Source: CAVZBW01 sp963778465 (GTDB taxonomy: Bacteria; Actinomycetota; Acidimicrobiia; Acidimicrobiales; RAAP-2). From it: 64,000 nt of DNA. Each line of letters begins with the position of its first letter. The stretch's first letter is position 1. Positions 23,890-31,947 of the stretch are shown in pieces. Under the pieces are notes generated by a model, which had not been told where the DNA came from, did not search any database, and was given only the letters and a program-made list of their open reading frames with translations. The DNA lies in the NCBI GenBank assembly GCA_963778465.1, contig CAVZUK010000003.1, positions 2,480,001-2,544,000 of the forward strand, in the 5' to 3' direction. A program made the translations under genes and the position numbers.

Positions 23890-25092
23890 ATGCTGCGTTT
23901 CTTGACCGCTGGCGAGTCCCACGGCCGCGCACTCGTGGTCCTGGTCGAGGGTCTGCCCGCCGGTCTGGCGGTCACGGCCTCCGACGTGGCCGACGAGCTG
24001 GCGCGCCGCCGCCTCGGCTACGGCCGGGGCCCGCGCATGCGGTTCGAGGCGGACGAGATCACGCTGTTGGCGGGTATCCGGCACGGCCGGACGCTCGGAT
24101 CGCCGGTGGCGATCGAGATCGCCAACACCGAGTGGCCGAAGTGGACCGAGGAGATGTCCCCCGACCCGGGCACGCCCTCCAAGGTGCTGACGGCACCTCG
24201 TCCGGGCCACGCCGACCTCGCCGGCATGCAGAAGTACGGGTTTGCCGACGCCCGAGACGTCCTCGAGCGGGCCTCGGCCAGGGAGACGGCGGCCCGGGTG
24301 GCCTACGGGGCGCTCGCCAAGCTGCTGCTCGCGCGGCTCGACATCGCGGTGCTGAGCCACGTCGTCGCCCTGGGGGGTGAGTGGGCGGCCGTCGAGTCCC
24401 TGCCCGAGATGGCGGACCTCGAGGCCATCGACGCGTCGTCGGTGCGTTGTGTGGAGGCGGCAGCAGAGGAGCGCATGGTCGGCGCGATCAAGGCCGCGGC
24501 CAAGGTCGGCGACTCGCTCGGCGGCGTCGTCGAGGTGGTCGCCCACGGCGTTCCGGTCGGGCTCGGCAGCCACGTGCACTGGGACCGACGCCTGGACGGC
24601 CTTCTCGCCCAGGCGCTGATGAGCATCCAGGCGGTCAAGGCGGTGGAGATGGGCTCGGGCTGGGACGTCTCGGGCCGTCGTGGCTCGGAGGCCCACGACG
24701 CGATCCGCCTCGACGGGGACAGCGGAACCTACCGGCGCGAGACCCATCGCGCCGGGGGGATCGAGGGCGGCATGTCGGTGGGCGGCCCGGTGGTCGTCCG
24801 CGTCGCCATGAAGCCCCTCGCGACGCTCAACCGACCGGTCCTCGAGACCGTGGACGTGGCCACGGGACAGTCGACCGTGAGCTTCAAGGAGCGCACGGAC
24901 GTGACCGCGGTGCCGGCCATGGGCGTGGTGGCGGAGACCATGGTGGCCCACGTGCTGGCCTCCGAGGCCTTGCGCAAGTTCGGAGGGGACTCGGTCGACG
25001 AGGTGGTGCGCAACCGCAACGCCTACCTGGGGGCGCTCGAACGGGACATGCCCGGGGCGCGACGCCAGGCAGGACCCGGCCGGCCGGCATGA
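23890..25092 (+). CDS. aroC: Chorismate synthase
   Basis: A 400-residue FMN-dependent enzyme making chorismate from EPSP. Signatures are FLTAGESHGRALVVLVEGLP, LARRRLGYGRGPRM, GHADLAGMQKYGF, RASARETAARVA and GGIEGGMSVGGPVVVRVAMK. The length is normal. The ATG at 23890 has a GAGAG ribosome binding site. A GC-rich hairpin (GGCGCC GCG GGCGCC) lies in the 49-bp gap after the NfuA-like gene. First of four overlapping shikimate-pathway genes; its stop overlaps the aroK ATG by 4 bp. Confidence 0.97.
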   Translation: MLRFLTAGESHGRALVVLVEGLPAGLAVTASDVADELARRRLGYGRGPRMRFEADEITLLAGIRHGRTLGSPVAIEIANTEWPKWTEEMSPDPGTPSKVLTAPRPGHADLAGMQKYGFADARDVLERASARETAARVAYGALAKLLLARLDIAVLSHVVALGGEWAAVESLPEMADLEAIDASSVRCVEAAAEERMVGAIKAAAKVGDSLGGVVEVVAHGVPVGLGSHVHWDRRLDGLLAQALMSIQAVKAVEMGSGWDVSGRRGSEAHDAIRLDGDSGTYRRETHRAGGIEGGMSVGGPVVVRVAMKPLATLNRPVLETVDVATGQSTVSFKERTDVTAVPAMGVVAETMVAHVLASEALRKFGGDSVDEVVRNRNAYLGALERDMPGARRQAGPGRPA

Positions 25093-25646
25093 GCCCCGAG
25101 GTGCCGCAGGCCGAGGTCGGTGGGCCACGGCGCCTCCTCCTGATCGGCATGATGGGCGCCGGCAAGACCACGATCGGTCGGTTGCTCGCGGATCGGCTGG
25201 GCTGTCCTTATCTCGACTCCGACGAGCAGGTCGAGGCCATGACCGGTCGGACCGTCCCTGAGATCATGAACAAAGACGGCGAGCCCGCCTTCCGCCGGGC
25301 GGAGGCGGAAGCGCTGCGGCGTGCCCTGGCCGAGCGGGCTCCCCTCGTGGTGTCGGTCGCCGGTGGGGCGGTGCTCGATCCCGACAACCGCCGGCGGCTG
25401 CGCGCCGCGGGCACGATCGTCTGGTTGCGGGCGCGCCCCGAGACCCTTGCCGAACGAGTGGGGGACGGGGCCGGCCGCCCCTTGCTGGATGACGACCCCG
25501 AGAGCGCCCTCGTCCGGCTCGACGCCGTGCGCCGGCCGCTCTACGCCGAGTTGGCCGACGGGGTCGTCGACGTGGACGAGCGGGAACCCGAGGAGGTGGC
25601 CGAGGCGGTGCTTCGGGTGGCGGCGGGCGTGCCGGGCGAACGATGA
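25089..25646 (+). CDS. aroK: Shikimate kinase
   Basis: A 185-residue P-loop kinase phosphorylating shikimate. The Walker A is LIGMMGAGKTTIGR, the shikimate-binding aspartates are in YLDSDEQVEAMTGRT, the arginine/glycine region is EPAFRRAEAEALR, VSVAGGAVLD is the GGG-type motif, and the lid is near GDGAGRPLL. The ATG at 25089 lies in an ATGA overlap with aroC, and its stop overlaps the aroB ATG in the same way. A longer open frame upstream is antisense-like sequence within aroC and is not used. Confidence 0.95.
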   Translation: MSPEVPQAEVGGPRRLLLIGMMGAGKTTIGRLLADRLGCPYLDSDEQVEAMTGRTVPEIMNKDGEPAFRRAEAEALRRALAERAPLVVSVAGGAVLDPDNRRRLRAAGTIVWLRARPETLAERVGDGAGRPLLDDDPESALVRLDAVRRPLYAELADGVVDVDEREPEEVAEAVLRVAAGVPGER

Positions 25647-26716
25647 TCACCGTCTCGGTCCCGCTGGACCAGAATCCCTACGACGTGATCGTCGGAGATG
25701 GCGCCCGTCGCTGCCTGGCCGACACGATCGCCCAGTTGGCCGAGCCGCCGCGGCACGCGGCCATCGTGACCGAGGGGAAGCTCGGCGAGGAGCCGTGGTT
25801 CTCCGAGATCGACCCGGGCATCCCGTTCGGGGTCCACGAGATCTCGGGAGGGGAGCCGCGGAAGACCCTCGACGCGGTGCTCGAGCTCTGCCGGGCGTTC
25901 TCCCGAAGCGGGCTCTCGCGCAAGGACGTGGTGGTCGCCGTGGGCGGGGGAGTGGTGACCGACCTGGCCGGCTTCGCTGCTGCCGTCTACCTGCGGGGCG
26001 TGCGCTACGTGAACGTCGCGACCTCCCTCCTCGCGCAGGTCGACGCGGCCATCGGCGGCAAGACGGGCGCCAACCTCCCCGAGGGCAAGAACCTCGTCGG
26101 GTCGTTCTGGCAGCCGAGCGCCGTGATCTGCGACACCGAGACCCTCTCGACGCTGCCGGACCGGGAGGTCCTGTGCGGGCGCGGCGAGATGGCCAAGTAC
26201 GCGTTGCTGGGAGGGAGCCGGCCGGGGATCTCGCTGCTCGAGCTGCCCCTGGCCGACCAGGTGGCCCGGTGCGCGGCGATCAAGGCGCGTATCGTCGCCG
26301 AGGACGAGCGTGAGGGCGGACGCCGGGCCGTCCTCAACTACGGCCATACGCTGGCGCACGCACTCGAGGCCATCGTGCTGGCCGACGACCCGCCGGGGGT
26401 GGGCGACGACGGGTTGCGCCACGGCGAGGCGGTGGCTGTCGGGCTGGTCTTCGCCGCCCACCTGGCCCGCAGGCTCGATCGGATCGACGACGGTCGGGTC
26501 GAGCAGCATCGGCGGGTCGTGGAGCGCTACGGCCTCTCTGCGTCCCTGCCTTCGGGCCTGGACCCGGCTCAGGTCGTCGCCTACATGTCCCGGGACAAAA
26601 AGGCGCACCATGACCTGACGTTCGTGCTCGACGGGCCGAGCGGCGTCGAGGTGGTCGCCAACGTGGCCCCGGCGGACGTGGTGGCTACCCTGGCCGAGAT
26701 GGGTGCGACGCCATGA
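25643..26716 (+). CDS. aroB: 3-Dehydroquinate synthase
   Basis: A 357-residue NAD- and zinc-dependent enzyme of the shikimate pathway. VVVAVGGGVVTDLAGFAAAV is the NAD-binding glycine-rich region, followed by VATSLLAQVDAAIGGKTGAN and LPEGKNLVGSFWQP. The zinc ligands are the glutamate in CGRGEMAKYA and the histidines in NYGHTLAHALE and RHGEAVAVGL. The length is normal. Overlaps aroK and aroQ by 4 bp each. Confidence 0.97.
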   Translation: MITVSVPLDQNPYDVIVGDGARRCLADTIAQLAEPPRHAAIVTEGKLGEEPWFSEIDPGIPFGVHEISGGEPRKTLDAVLELCRAFSRSGLSRKDVVVAVGGGVVTDLAGFAAAVYLRGVRYVNVATSLLAQVDAAIGGKTGANLPEGKNLVGSFWQPSAVICDTETLSTLPDREVLCGRGEMAKYALLGGSRPGISLLELPLADQVARCAAIKARIVAEDEREGGRRAVLNYGHTLAHALEAIVLADDPPGVGDDGLRHGEAVAVGLVFAAHLARRLDRIDDGRVEQHRRVVERYGLSASLPSGLDPAQVVAYMSRDKKAHHDLTFVLDGPSGVEVVANVAPADVVATLAEMGATP

Positions 26717-27219
26717 CCGACCCGACCCGGATCACCGGGGGGCAACCGCTCGTCCTCCTCCTCTCCGGGCCGAACCTCGGCCTGTTGGGGCACCGCCAGC
26801 CCGCCATCTACGGGTCCGAGACGCTCAAGGACCACGTGCGAGCGGCCGAGGAGGCGGGCGCCCGGTGCGGTGTCGCCGTCGAGCACCTCCAGACCGACGA
26901 GGAGGGCGAGCTCGTGAGGGCCGTGCACGGGGCCCGAGGTCGGACGGCGGCCATCGTCGTGAACGCCGGGGCCCTTTCCCACACATCCTGGTCCCTGCAC
27001 GACGCGCTCGCCGCCTACGACGGCGTCGTGGTCGAGCTCCATTTGAGCAATCCGGCGGCGCGGGAGCCGTGGCGCCACACCTCGGTGATCGCTCCGGTCG
27101 CCGCCGGCGTCGTGGCGGGCTTCGGGGGGCTGGGGTACGAGTTGGCGATCGAGGCCGTCCGGCGACTGCTCGAGGCGGGAGACACCACGGGCGTGGGGCC
27201 CGGCGGCAACGGAGGGTGA
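26713..27219 (+). CDS. aroQ: 3-Dehydroquinate dehydratase, type II
   Basis: A 168-residue type II dehydroquinase (dodecameric in characterised relatives). LLLSGPNLGLLGHRQPAIYG matches the catalytic-loop pattern N-G-P-N-L-N-L-L-G-x-R-x-P-x-x-Y-G, but the leading Asn is Ser and the second Asn of the PNL block is Gly. The tyrosine base is kept. VNAGALSHTSWSLHDAL replaces the usual NPGAYTHTS, and ELHLSNPAAREPWRHTSV carries the catalytic histidine. The changes look like lineage variation, not loss of function. Last gene of the aroC-K-B-Q block. Confidence 0.92.
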   Translation: MTDPTRITGGQPLVLLLSGPNLGLLGHRQPAIYGSETLKDHVRAAEEAGARCGVAVEHLQTDEEGELVRAVHGARGRTAAIVVNAGALSHTSWSLHDALAAYDGVVVELHLSNPAAREPWRHTSVIAPVAAGVVAGFGGLGYELAIEAVRRLLEAGDTTGVGPGGNGG

Positions 27220-27220
27220 C

Positions 27221-28414
27221 ATGAGCCAAGACGGGATGGACCGGACCGGCGGCTTGCCGGCCATGCAGGTGGCCGAGCGCCTCGACCGGGCGCGCCATCG
27301 ACTGGCCGACTGCTCGGTCGATGCGTTGCTCGTCACCACCCTTCCGAACGTCCGCTACCTGACGGGGTTCAGCGGGTCCGCGGGGGTGGTGGTGCTCACG
27401 GAGCAGGGGATCCTCCTCACGACCGACGGGCGGTATCGCACCCAGTCGGGACAGCAGCTGGAGGACGCCGGGGCGCGGGGCGTGGTCGACATCGAGATCG
27501 GGGGTGCCGAGGCCCAGCGTCAGGCAGTGCGCTCGCTCCTCGTCGACTCGGGGGCCCGCCGGATCGGTCTCGAGGCCGACAGCGTGTCGTGGGCGGCCGC
27601 CCGTCGATGGGCGGAGCTGCTCGAAGCCCGGTTGCCCGAGTCGGGGGAGGGCGCCGACCCCGACGGTGGCGGGGTGGAGCTCGTCCCCACGTCGCGCTGC
27701 ATCGAGGCCCTACGTGAGGTGAAGGACGAGTCGGAGATCTTCCGGATGGCACGAGCGGCGGCCATCGCCGACGCTGCCCTGGACGACGTCCGCGAGCTGT
27801 TGCGGGCGGCGACCAGTCGTCGGGTGACCGAGGTCGAGGTCGCCCTCGAGCTCGACACGGCGATGCGCCGGCGGGGGGCGGAGGACCGGGCCTTCGACAC
27901 CATCGTCGCCTCGGGTCCCAATTCGGCCAAGCCGCACCACCAGCCGACCGGCCGCCCCCTCGGGGCCGGGGATCCGGTCGTGATCGACTTCGGCGCCACC
28001 TTCGACGGCTACCGCTCCGACATGACCCGCACGTTCTGCATCGGTTCCGAGCCCTCCGGCGAGCTGGCCCGGGTCTTCGCCGTGGTCGGGGAATCGCAGG
28101 CCGCCGGCGTGGCCGCGGTCCGCGCCGGTGTCGGGGCAAAGGAGGTGGACGACGCCTGCCGCGAGGTCATCGCCAGCGCCGGCTGGGCGGAGGCCTTCGA
28201 GCACGGGACGGGCCACGGAGTCGGGCTGGACATCCACGAGGCCCCGACGGTGAGCCCGCTCGGCACTGCTATCCTCGAGCCCGGCGTCGTCGTGACGGTG
28301 GAGCCTGGGGTGTACCTGCCCGAGATCGGTGGTGTCCGCATCGAGGACACCCTCGTCGTGACCGACGATGGCAGCCAAACGTTGACCACCTTCTCCAAGG
28401 ACGTCGTCGCCTGA
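27221..28414 (+). CDS. M24 family metallopeptidase (Xaa-Pro aminopeptidase-like)
   Basis: A 397-residue pita-bread-fold aminopeptidase. The N-terminal creatinase-like domain includes VDALLVTTLPNVRYLTGFSG. The catalytic domain supplies the five metal ligands: Asp in VVIDFGATFDGYRSDMTRTF (two Asp), His in HGTGHGVGLDIHE, and Glu in VVTVEPGVYLPEIGGVRIED (two Glu). It probably removes N-terminal residues ahead of proline. It is commonly found directly before efp, as here, with a 1-bp stop/start overlap. Confidence 0.92.
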   Translation: MSQDGMDRTGGLPAMQVAERLDRARHRLADCSVDALLVTTLPNVRYLTGFSGSAGVVVLTEQGILLTTDGRYRTQSGQQLEDAGARGVVDIEIGGAEAQRQAVRSLLVDSGARRIGLEADSVSWAAARRWAELLEARLPESGEGADPDGGGVELVPTSRCIEALREVKDESEIFRMARAAAIADAALDDVRELLRAATSRRVTEVEVALELDTAMRRRGAEDRAFDTIVASGPNSAKPHHQPTGRPLGAGDPVVIDFGATFDGYRSDMTRTFCIGSEPSGELARVFAVVGESQAAGVAAVRAGVGAKEVDDACREVIASAGWAEAFEHGTGHGVGLDIHEAPTVSPLGTAILEPGVVVTVEPGVYLPEIGGVRIEDTLVVTDDGSQTLTTFSKDVVA

Positions 28415-28974
28415 TGGCAGTCACCACCAACGACCTCAAGAACGGCATGACCCTCGACCTTCCCGAGGGCCTGTTCTCCGTGATCGAATTCCAGCACGTG
28501 AAGCCCGGCAAGGGCGGCGCGTTCGTCCGAACCAAGCTCAAGAACGTGCGGACCGGTGCCGTGCTCGAGCGCACCTACCGGGCCGACGAGCGCATCGAGC
28601 AGGCGATCATCGACAAGCGTGAGATGCAATTCCTCTACCGCGACGGGACCAACTACGTCTTCATGGACACCTCCAGCTACGACCAGCTCGAGGTTGCGGC
28701 GGGAGCCCTGGGGGAGACCCCCAGTTACTTGAAGGAGGGAAACCAGGCGGTCCTCGAGATGTACGGGGCCGAGATCGTCGGGGTCGACCTTCCGGCCGCC
28801 GTGGAGCTGGCGGTGACCGAGACCGAGCCGGGGCTGCAGGGTGATCGGGTCTCGGGTGCCCGCAAGCCGGCCACGGTGGAGACGGGCCTCGTGGTCCAGG
28901 TGCCGCTCTTCGTGAACATGGGCGACACGATCAAGGTGGACACCCGGAGCGGTGAGTACCTGACGCGGGCCTGA
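28414..28974 (+). CDS. efp: Translation elongation factor P
   Basis: A 186-residue three-domain EF-P that relieves ribosome stalling at polyproline. FSVIEFQHVKPGKGGAFVRT carries the loop lysine (Lys33) that is modified or unmodified depending on lineage; no modification enzyme gene is in the window. NYVFMDTSSYDQLEV and GDTIKVDTRSGEYLTRA are further family blocks. The length is standard. The ATG overlaps the peptidase stop by 1 bp; nusB follows after 18 bp. Confidence 0.97.
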   Translation: MAVTTNDLKNGMTLDLPEGLFSVIEFQHVKPGKGGAFVRTKLKNVRTGAVLERTYRADERIEQAIIDKREMQFLYRDGTNYVFMDTSSYDQLEVAAGALGETPSYLKEGNQAVLEMYGAEIVGVDLPAAVELAVTETEPGLQGDRVSGARKPATVETGLVVQVPLFVNMGDTIKVDTRSGEYLTRA

Positions 28975-28992
28975 GGGTCCGGAGCCCTCGAC

Positions 28993-29385
28993 GTGCCGGC
29001 CGTCGCACGACATCAAGCGCGTGAGCGCGCCCTTTCGTTGCTCTACGAGGCCGAGATCAAGGGCCTCTCCCCGTCCGAGGTCCTCGAGGGGCTGCCGATG
29101 CCCCCCGACGAGTACGCGGCATCGCTCGTGCGCCGGGTCGAGGACTGTCGCGAGGAGGCCGACGAGCTCATCGGCTCCGCCGCCATCGGCTGGCCGGTCG
29201 AGCGCCTGGCGGTGATCGACCGCTTGGTCCTACGCGTCGCGGTTGCCGAGCTGCTCGATCCGCAGGGACCGCCGGTCGCCGTGGTCATCGACGAGGCCGT
29301 CGAGCTCGCGAAGGCCTACTCCACCGAGGACTCGGGCGGATTCGTGAACGGCGTGCTCTCCACCCTCTCGGCTCGCCTTCGCTGA
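28993..29385 (+). CDS. nusB: Transcription antitermination factor NusB
   Basis: A 130-residue all-helical protein that, with NusE (S10), binds boxA RNA during rRNA transcription. The N-terminus VPAVARHQARERALSLLYEA and the C-terminal VVIDEAVELAKAYSTEDSGG followed by FVNGVLSTL are diagnostic. It starts with GTG. The position after efp is conserved in many bacteria, where it links to the pyr operon downstream. Confidence 0.95.
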   Translation: MPAVARHQARERALSLLYEAEIKGLSPSEVLEGLPMPPDEYAASLVRRVEDCREEADELIGSAAIGWPVERLAVIDRLVLRVAVAELLDPQGPPVAVVIDEAVELAKAYSTEDSGGFVNGVLSTLSARLR

Positions 29386-29447
29386 GCAACCGGCGCCGCT
29401 CGGCTCCGTCCGACACGGCCGGACTTGCCTCTGGACCCCCGGGGTGC

Positions 29448-30161
29448 TCACCGTCGGGCTCGCCGGCGGAGGAAGTCTCGGACGGCCGCTCGTGCCCCGT
29501 CGCGGATCTCGGGACCGTGGGTAAAGGCCGCCACCTCGTAGTCCACGTCGCCCAAGCGCTGCGCGGTCTCCTTCGACAGCGAGAAATTGGAACAGACCGA
29601 GGCGACGGACCAAGAGATCTTGCTACGAAAGTTGAAGATGGCGTCGCCGGTGATGAGCACGCCGTGGCCCTCGAGCAGGAACGAGCAGTGCCCCGGGGAG
29701 TGTCCCGGAGTGTGCAGCACCCGCAGGCCGCCGGCGACGGGGATGACGTCGCCCTCGGAGAAGGTGGCGTCCACCGTGCACCGGGGGCCACCGGGGTTCA
29801 GGTACGCGAGCACGCGGCCGAGAGGGAGCGCGGGGTCGGGCGCCGGCTGGCGGCCGGTCTCGAGCATCTTGCTCTCGTCGTGGTGGATGTGCACCGTCCC
29901 GCCCGTCGTGGCGCGCATCTTGGACGCGCCCCCCGTGTGGTCACGGTGCACGTGCGTGAGCAGGATCCTGGCCACGTCCGCCGGGCGCTTGCCCAGCTCC
30001 GAGAGGGCGGTGACGAGCCGTCTCGGGGCCCCGCGCAGGCCGGCATCGACGAGGGTGACCGTGCCGTCGTCGTCCACGAGGGCAAAGGAGTTGATGGCGC
30101 TGCTGCCCACGGTCGGGATGCGCCACACGCCCGGGGCCAGCGGGACGGGGCCAGTCGCCAT
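29448..30161 (-). CDS. MBL-fold metallohydrolase
   Basis: A 237-residue metallo-beta-lactamase-fold hydrolase. The metal-binding motif is LLTHVHRDHTGG (H-x-H-x-D-H), followed by HTPGHSPGHCSFLLEGHG (third histidine), LITGDAIFNF (bridging Asp) and AAFTHGPEI (last histidine). It is closest in style to glyoxalase II-like proteins; the substrate is unknown. The ATG at 30161 is preceded on its strand by CACGAT at 6 nt, a weak leaderless box. It converges with nusB and is divergent from the pyr operon, with no sign that it belongs to either. Confidence 0.88.
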   Translation of the reverse strand: MATGPVPLAPGVWRIPTVGSSAINSFALVDDDGTVTLVDAGLRGAPRRLVTALSELGKRPADVARILLTHVHRDHTGGASKMRATTGGTVHIHHDESKMLETGRQPAPDPALPLGRVLAYLNPGGPRCTVDATFSEGDVIPVAGGLRVLHTPGHSPGHCSFLLEGHGVLITGDAIFNFRSKISWSVASVCSNFSLSKETAQRLGDVDYEVAAFTHGPEIRDGARAAVRDFLRRRARR

Positions 30162-30269
30162 CCCCCCATCGTGCCACTCCCCATTCGTGGCTTCCTCGCT
30201 CGCGCCGTCGGGGTCCCGCCGCCCGGCGCCGCCTGACGACCATGGTGTCGCAGCAGCCGGAGGAGGCGC

Positions 30270-30275
30270 TAGATT
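30270..30275 (+). promoter_or_regulatory. Candidate -10 box (TAGATT) of the pyr operon
   Basis: TAGATT would start a transcript near 30282, giving a leader of about 47 nt that contains the PyrR-binding loop and the pyrR ribosome binding site. No convincing -35 hexamer is seen. Confidence 0.4.
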
Positions 30276-30293
30276 TTCCCTCTGACCGTGAAG

Positions 30294-30311
30294 CGGGTCC
30301 CGTGAGGCCCG
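30294..30311 (+). promoter_or_regulatory. PyrR-binding RNA loop in the pyrR leader
   Basis: The core GGTCCCGTGAGGCC (30296-30309) agrees at 12 of 14 positions with the known PyrR-binding consensus ARUCCNGNGAGGYU. It is flanked by a CGGG/CCCG stem (30294-30297 with 30308-30311). It ends 7 nt before the AGGAGG ribosome binding site at 30319-30324. UMP-loaded PyrR bound here would be expected to block translation of pyrR, as proposed for mycobacteria. No terminator or antiterminator hairpins are present. Confidence 0.75.
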
Positions 30312-30328
30312 TACGGACAGGAGGAGTG

Positions 30329-30898
30329 GTGGCCGAACGCGAGCGCAGCCACACCCGGCCGCGGGGTGGCGTCTTCGTGCCGCACGCGCACATCATGAGC
30401 GCGGCGGACGTGCTGCGGGCGTTGTACCGGATGGCCCACGAGATCCTGGAGCGCAACGGCGGGCCGCAGGACCTGGTCCTCGTGGGGCTCCAGACCGGCG
30501 GGGTGCCGCTCGCCAACCAGCTGGCCGAGCTCATCGTGGAGATCGAGAGCGCCCGGGTCCCGGTGTGCTCCCTGGACGTCGCCTTCTACCGCGACGACAT
30601 CGGGCTGCGCCCGGTCCTTCCCGAGGCCGCCACCGAGATCCCGGTCGACCTCACGGGTCGGGTGGTGGTCCTGGTGGACGACGTGCTCTTCACCGGGCGG
30701 ACCGTGCGAGCGGCCCTCAATGCCCTGAGCGACTACGGGCGGGCCAAGGCCGTTCGCTTGGCCGTCATGGTGGACCGGGGTCACCGCGAGCTTCCGATCC
30801 GGCCGGACTTCGTGGGCAAGAACCTGCCGACGAAGCGGGAAGAGGTCATCGACGTCAGCTCCGACGGCGTCTCCATCGGCACGGTGGTGGCACGATGA
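30329..30898 (+). CDS. pyrR: Bifunctional pyr operon regulator / uracil phosphoribosyltransferase
   Basis: A 189-residue PRT-fold RNA-binding regulator. The PRPP motif is VVVLVDDVLFTGRTVRAAL. LVGLQTGGVPLANQLAELI, DVAFYRDDI, VMVDRGHRELPIRPDFVGKN and LPTKREE are PyrR blocks. Two adjacent GTGs (30326, 30329) follow AGGAGG (30319-30324); 30329 gives the better spacing. The in-frame GTG at 30302 lies inside the RNA loop and is rejected. First gene of the operon; its stop overlaps the pyrB ATG by 4 bp. Confidence 0.95.
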   Translation: MAERERSHTRPRGGVFVPHAHIMSAADVLRALYRMAHEILERNGGPQDLVLVGLQTGGVPLANQLAELIVEIESARVPVCSLDVAFYRDDIGLRPVLPEAATEIPVDLTGRVVVLVDDVLFTGRTVRAALNALSDYGRAKAVRLAVMVDRGHRELPIRPDFVGKNLPTKREEVIDVSSDGVSIGTVVAR

Positions 30899-31947
30899 GC
30901 GGCGAGCCCCGCCTCCTGGCAGACCCGCTCCACGACCACCGCGTCCGCCCGGCAATCGGTCCCCACCTGCTCTCGGTGGCCGACCTCGGGCGCGAGGGGA
31001 TCGTCGAGGTGTTGCGGGTGGCCGAGGCATTTGCCGAGGTGGAGCGTCGGGCCATCCCGAAGGTGCCGACGCTGCGGGGTCGCGCCGTGGCGACGCTCTT
31101 CTTCGAGGAGTCCACCCGGACGCGCCTCTCGTTCGAGACGGCCGCGAAGCGCCTCTCCGCCGACGTCCTGTCGCTCCCCATCTCGTCGTCCTCGGTCAAG
31201 AAGGGGGAGTCGCTCCGGGACACCGTGGAGACCGTGGTGGCGATGGGTATCGACGCGCTGATCATCCGGCACCAGTCATCGGGGGCGCCGGCGCAGGTGG
31301 CGCGATGGGCGGGACGCTCGCGGGTGATCAACGCGGGGGACGGTTGGCACGAGCATCCCACCCAGGCCCTCCTCGACTGCTTCACCGTTCGTCAAGTGCT
31401 CGCGGAGCGCACGGGCGTCGACCCGACGTCACTCGGATCGGCGTGCTTCGAGGGGCTGAAGGTGGCCATCGTCGGCGACATCCGACACAGCCGGGTCGCC
31501 CGCTCGCAGGTCCTGGCGTACTCGTTGCTCGGGGCGGAGATCGTCCTCGCGGCCCCCGGCAGCCTCCTCCCCCCGTCGCTCGACGGCTGGCCCGTCACCG
31601 TGTTCGATCGACTCGACGACGCGATCCGGTGGGCCGACGTCGTCTCGCTGCTGCGGCTGCAGGCCGAGCGGGGCAGCGGGGTCTTCGTGCCCTCGCTGCG
31701 CGAGTACACGGCCTGCTGGGGTCTCACGAGGGAGAGGGCCGCCTTGCTCGGGAAGCGGGCGATCGTCACCCATCCCGGGCCTATGGTCCGCGGCGTGGAG
31801 ATCGCGGGCGACGTCGCCGACCTGCCCATGGCCGTCGTGACTCGCCAGGTCACCAACGGCGTGGCCGTCCGGATGGCGGTGCTCTTCCTGCTCCTCGGGG
31901 CGGAGGGCGCGGCGGAGCCGGGACACGACCAGGGGGGTGGCGCGTGA
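30895..31947 (+). CDS. pyrB: Aspartate carbamoyltransferase catalytic subunit
   Basis: A 350-residue enzyme joining carbamoyl phosphate and aspartate, the second step of UMP synthesis. The carbamoyl-phosphate site is FFEESTRTRLSFETAAKRL; SVKKGESLRDTVETV is the 80s-loop-like segment; INAGDGWHEHPTQALLD, VAIVGDIRHSRVARS and THPGPMVRGVEI follow. The length is somewhat above the E. coli catalytic chain because of a short N-terminal extension and an acidic C-terminal tail. No pyrI regulatory subunit gene is present. ATGA overlap with pyrR and GTGA overlap with pyrC. Confidence 0.96.
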   Translation: MSGEPRLLADPLHDHRVRPAIGPHLLSVADLGREGIVEVLRVAEAFAEVERRAIPKVPTLRGRAVATLFFEESTRTRLSFETAAKRLSADVLSLPISSSSVKKGESLRDTVETVVAMGIDALIIRHQSSGAPAQVARWAGRSRVINAGDGWHEHPTQALLDCFTVRQVLAERTGVDPTSLGSACFEGLKVAIVGDIRHSRVARSQVLAYSLLGAEIVLAAPGSLLPPSLDGWPVTVFDRLDDAIRWADVVSLLRLQAERGSGVFVPSLREYTACWGLTRERAALLGKRAIVTHPGPMVRGVEIAGDVADLPMAVVTRQVTNGVAVRMAVLFLLLGAEGAAEPGHDQGGGA

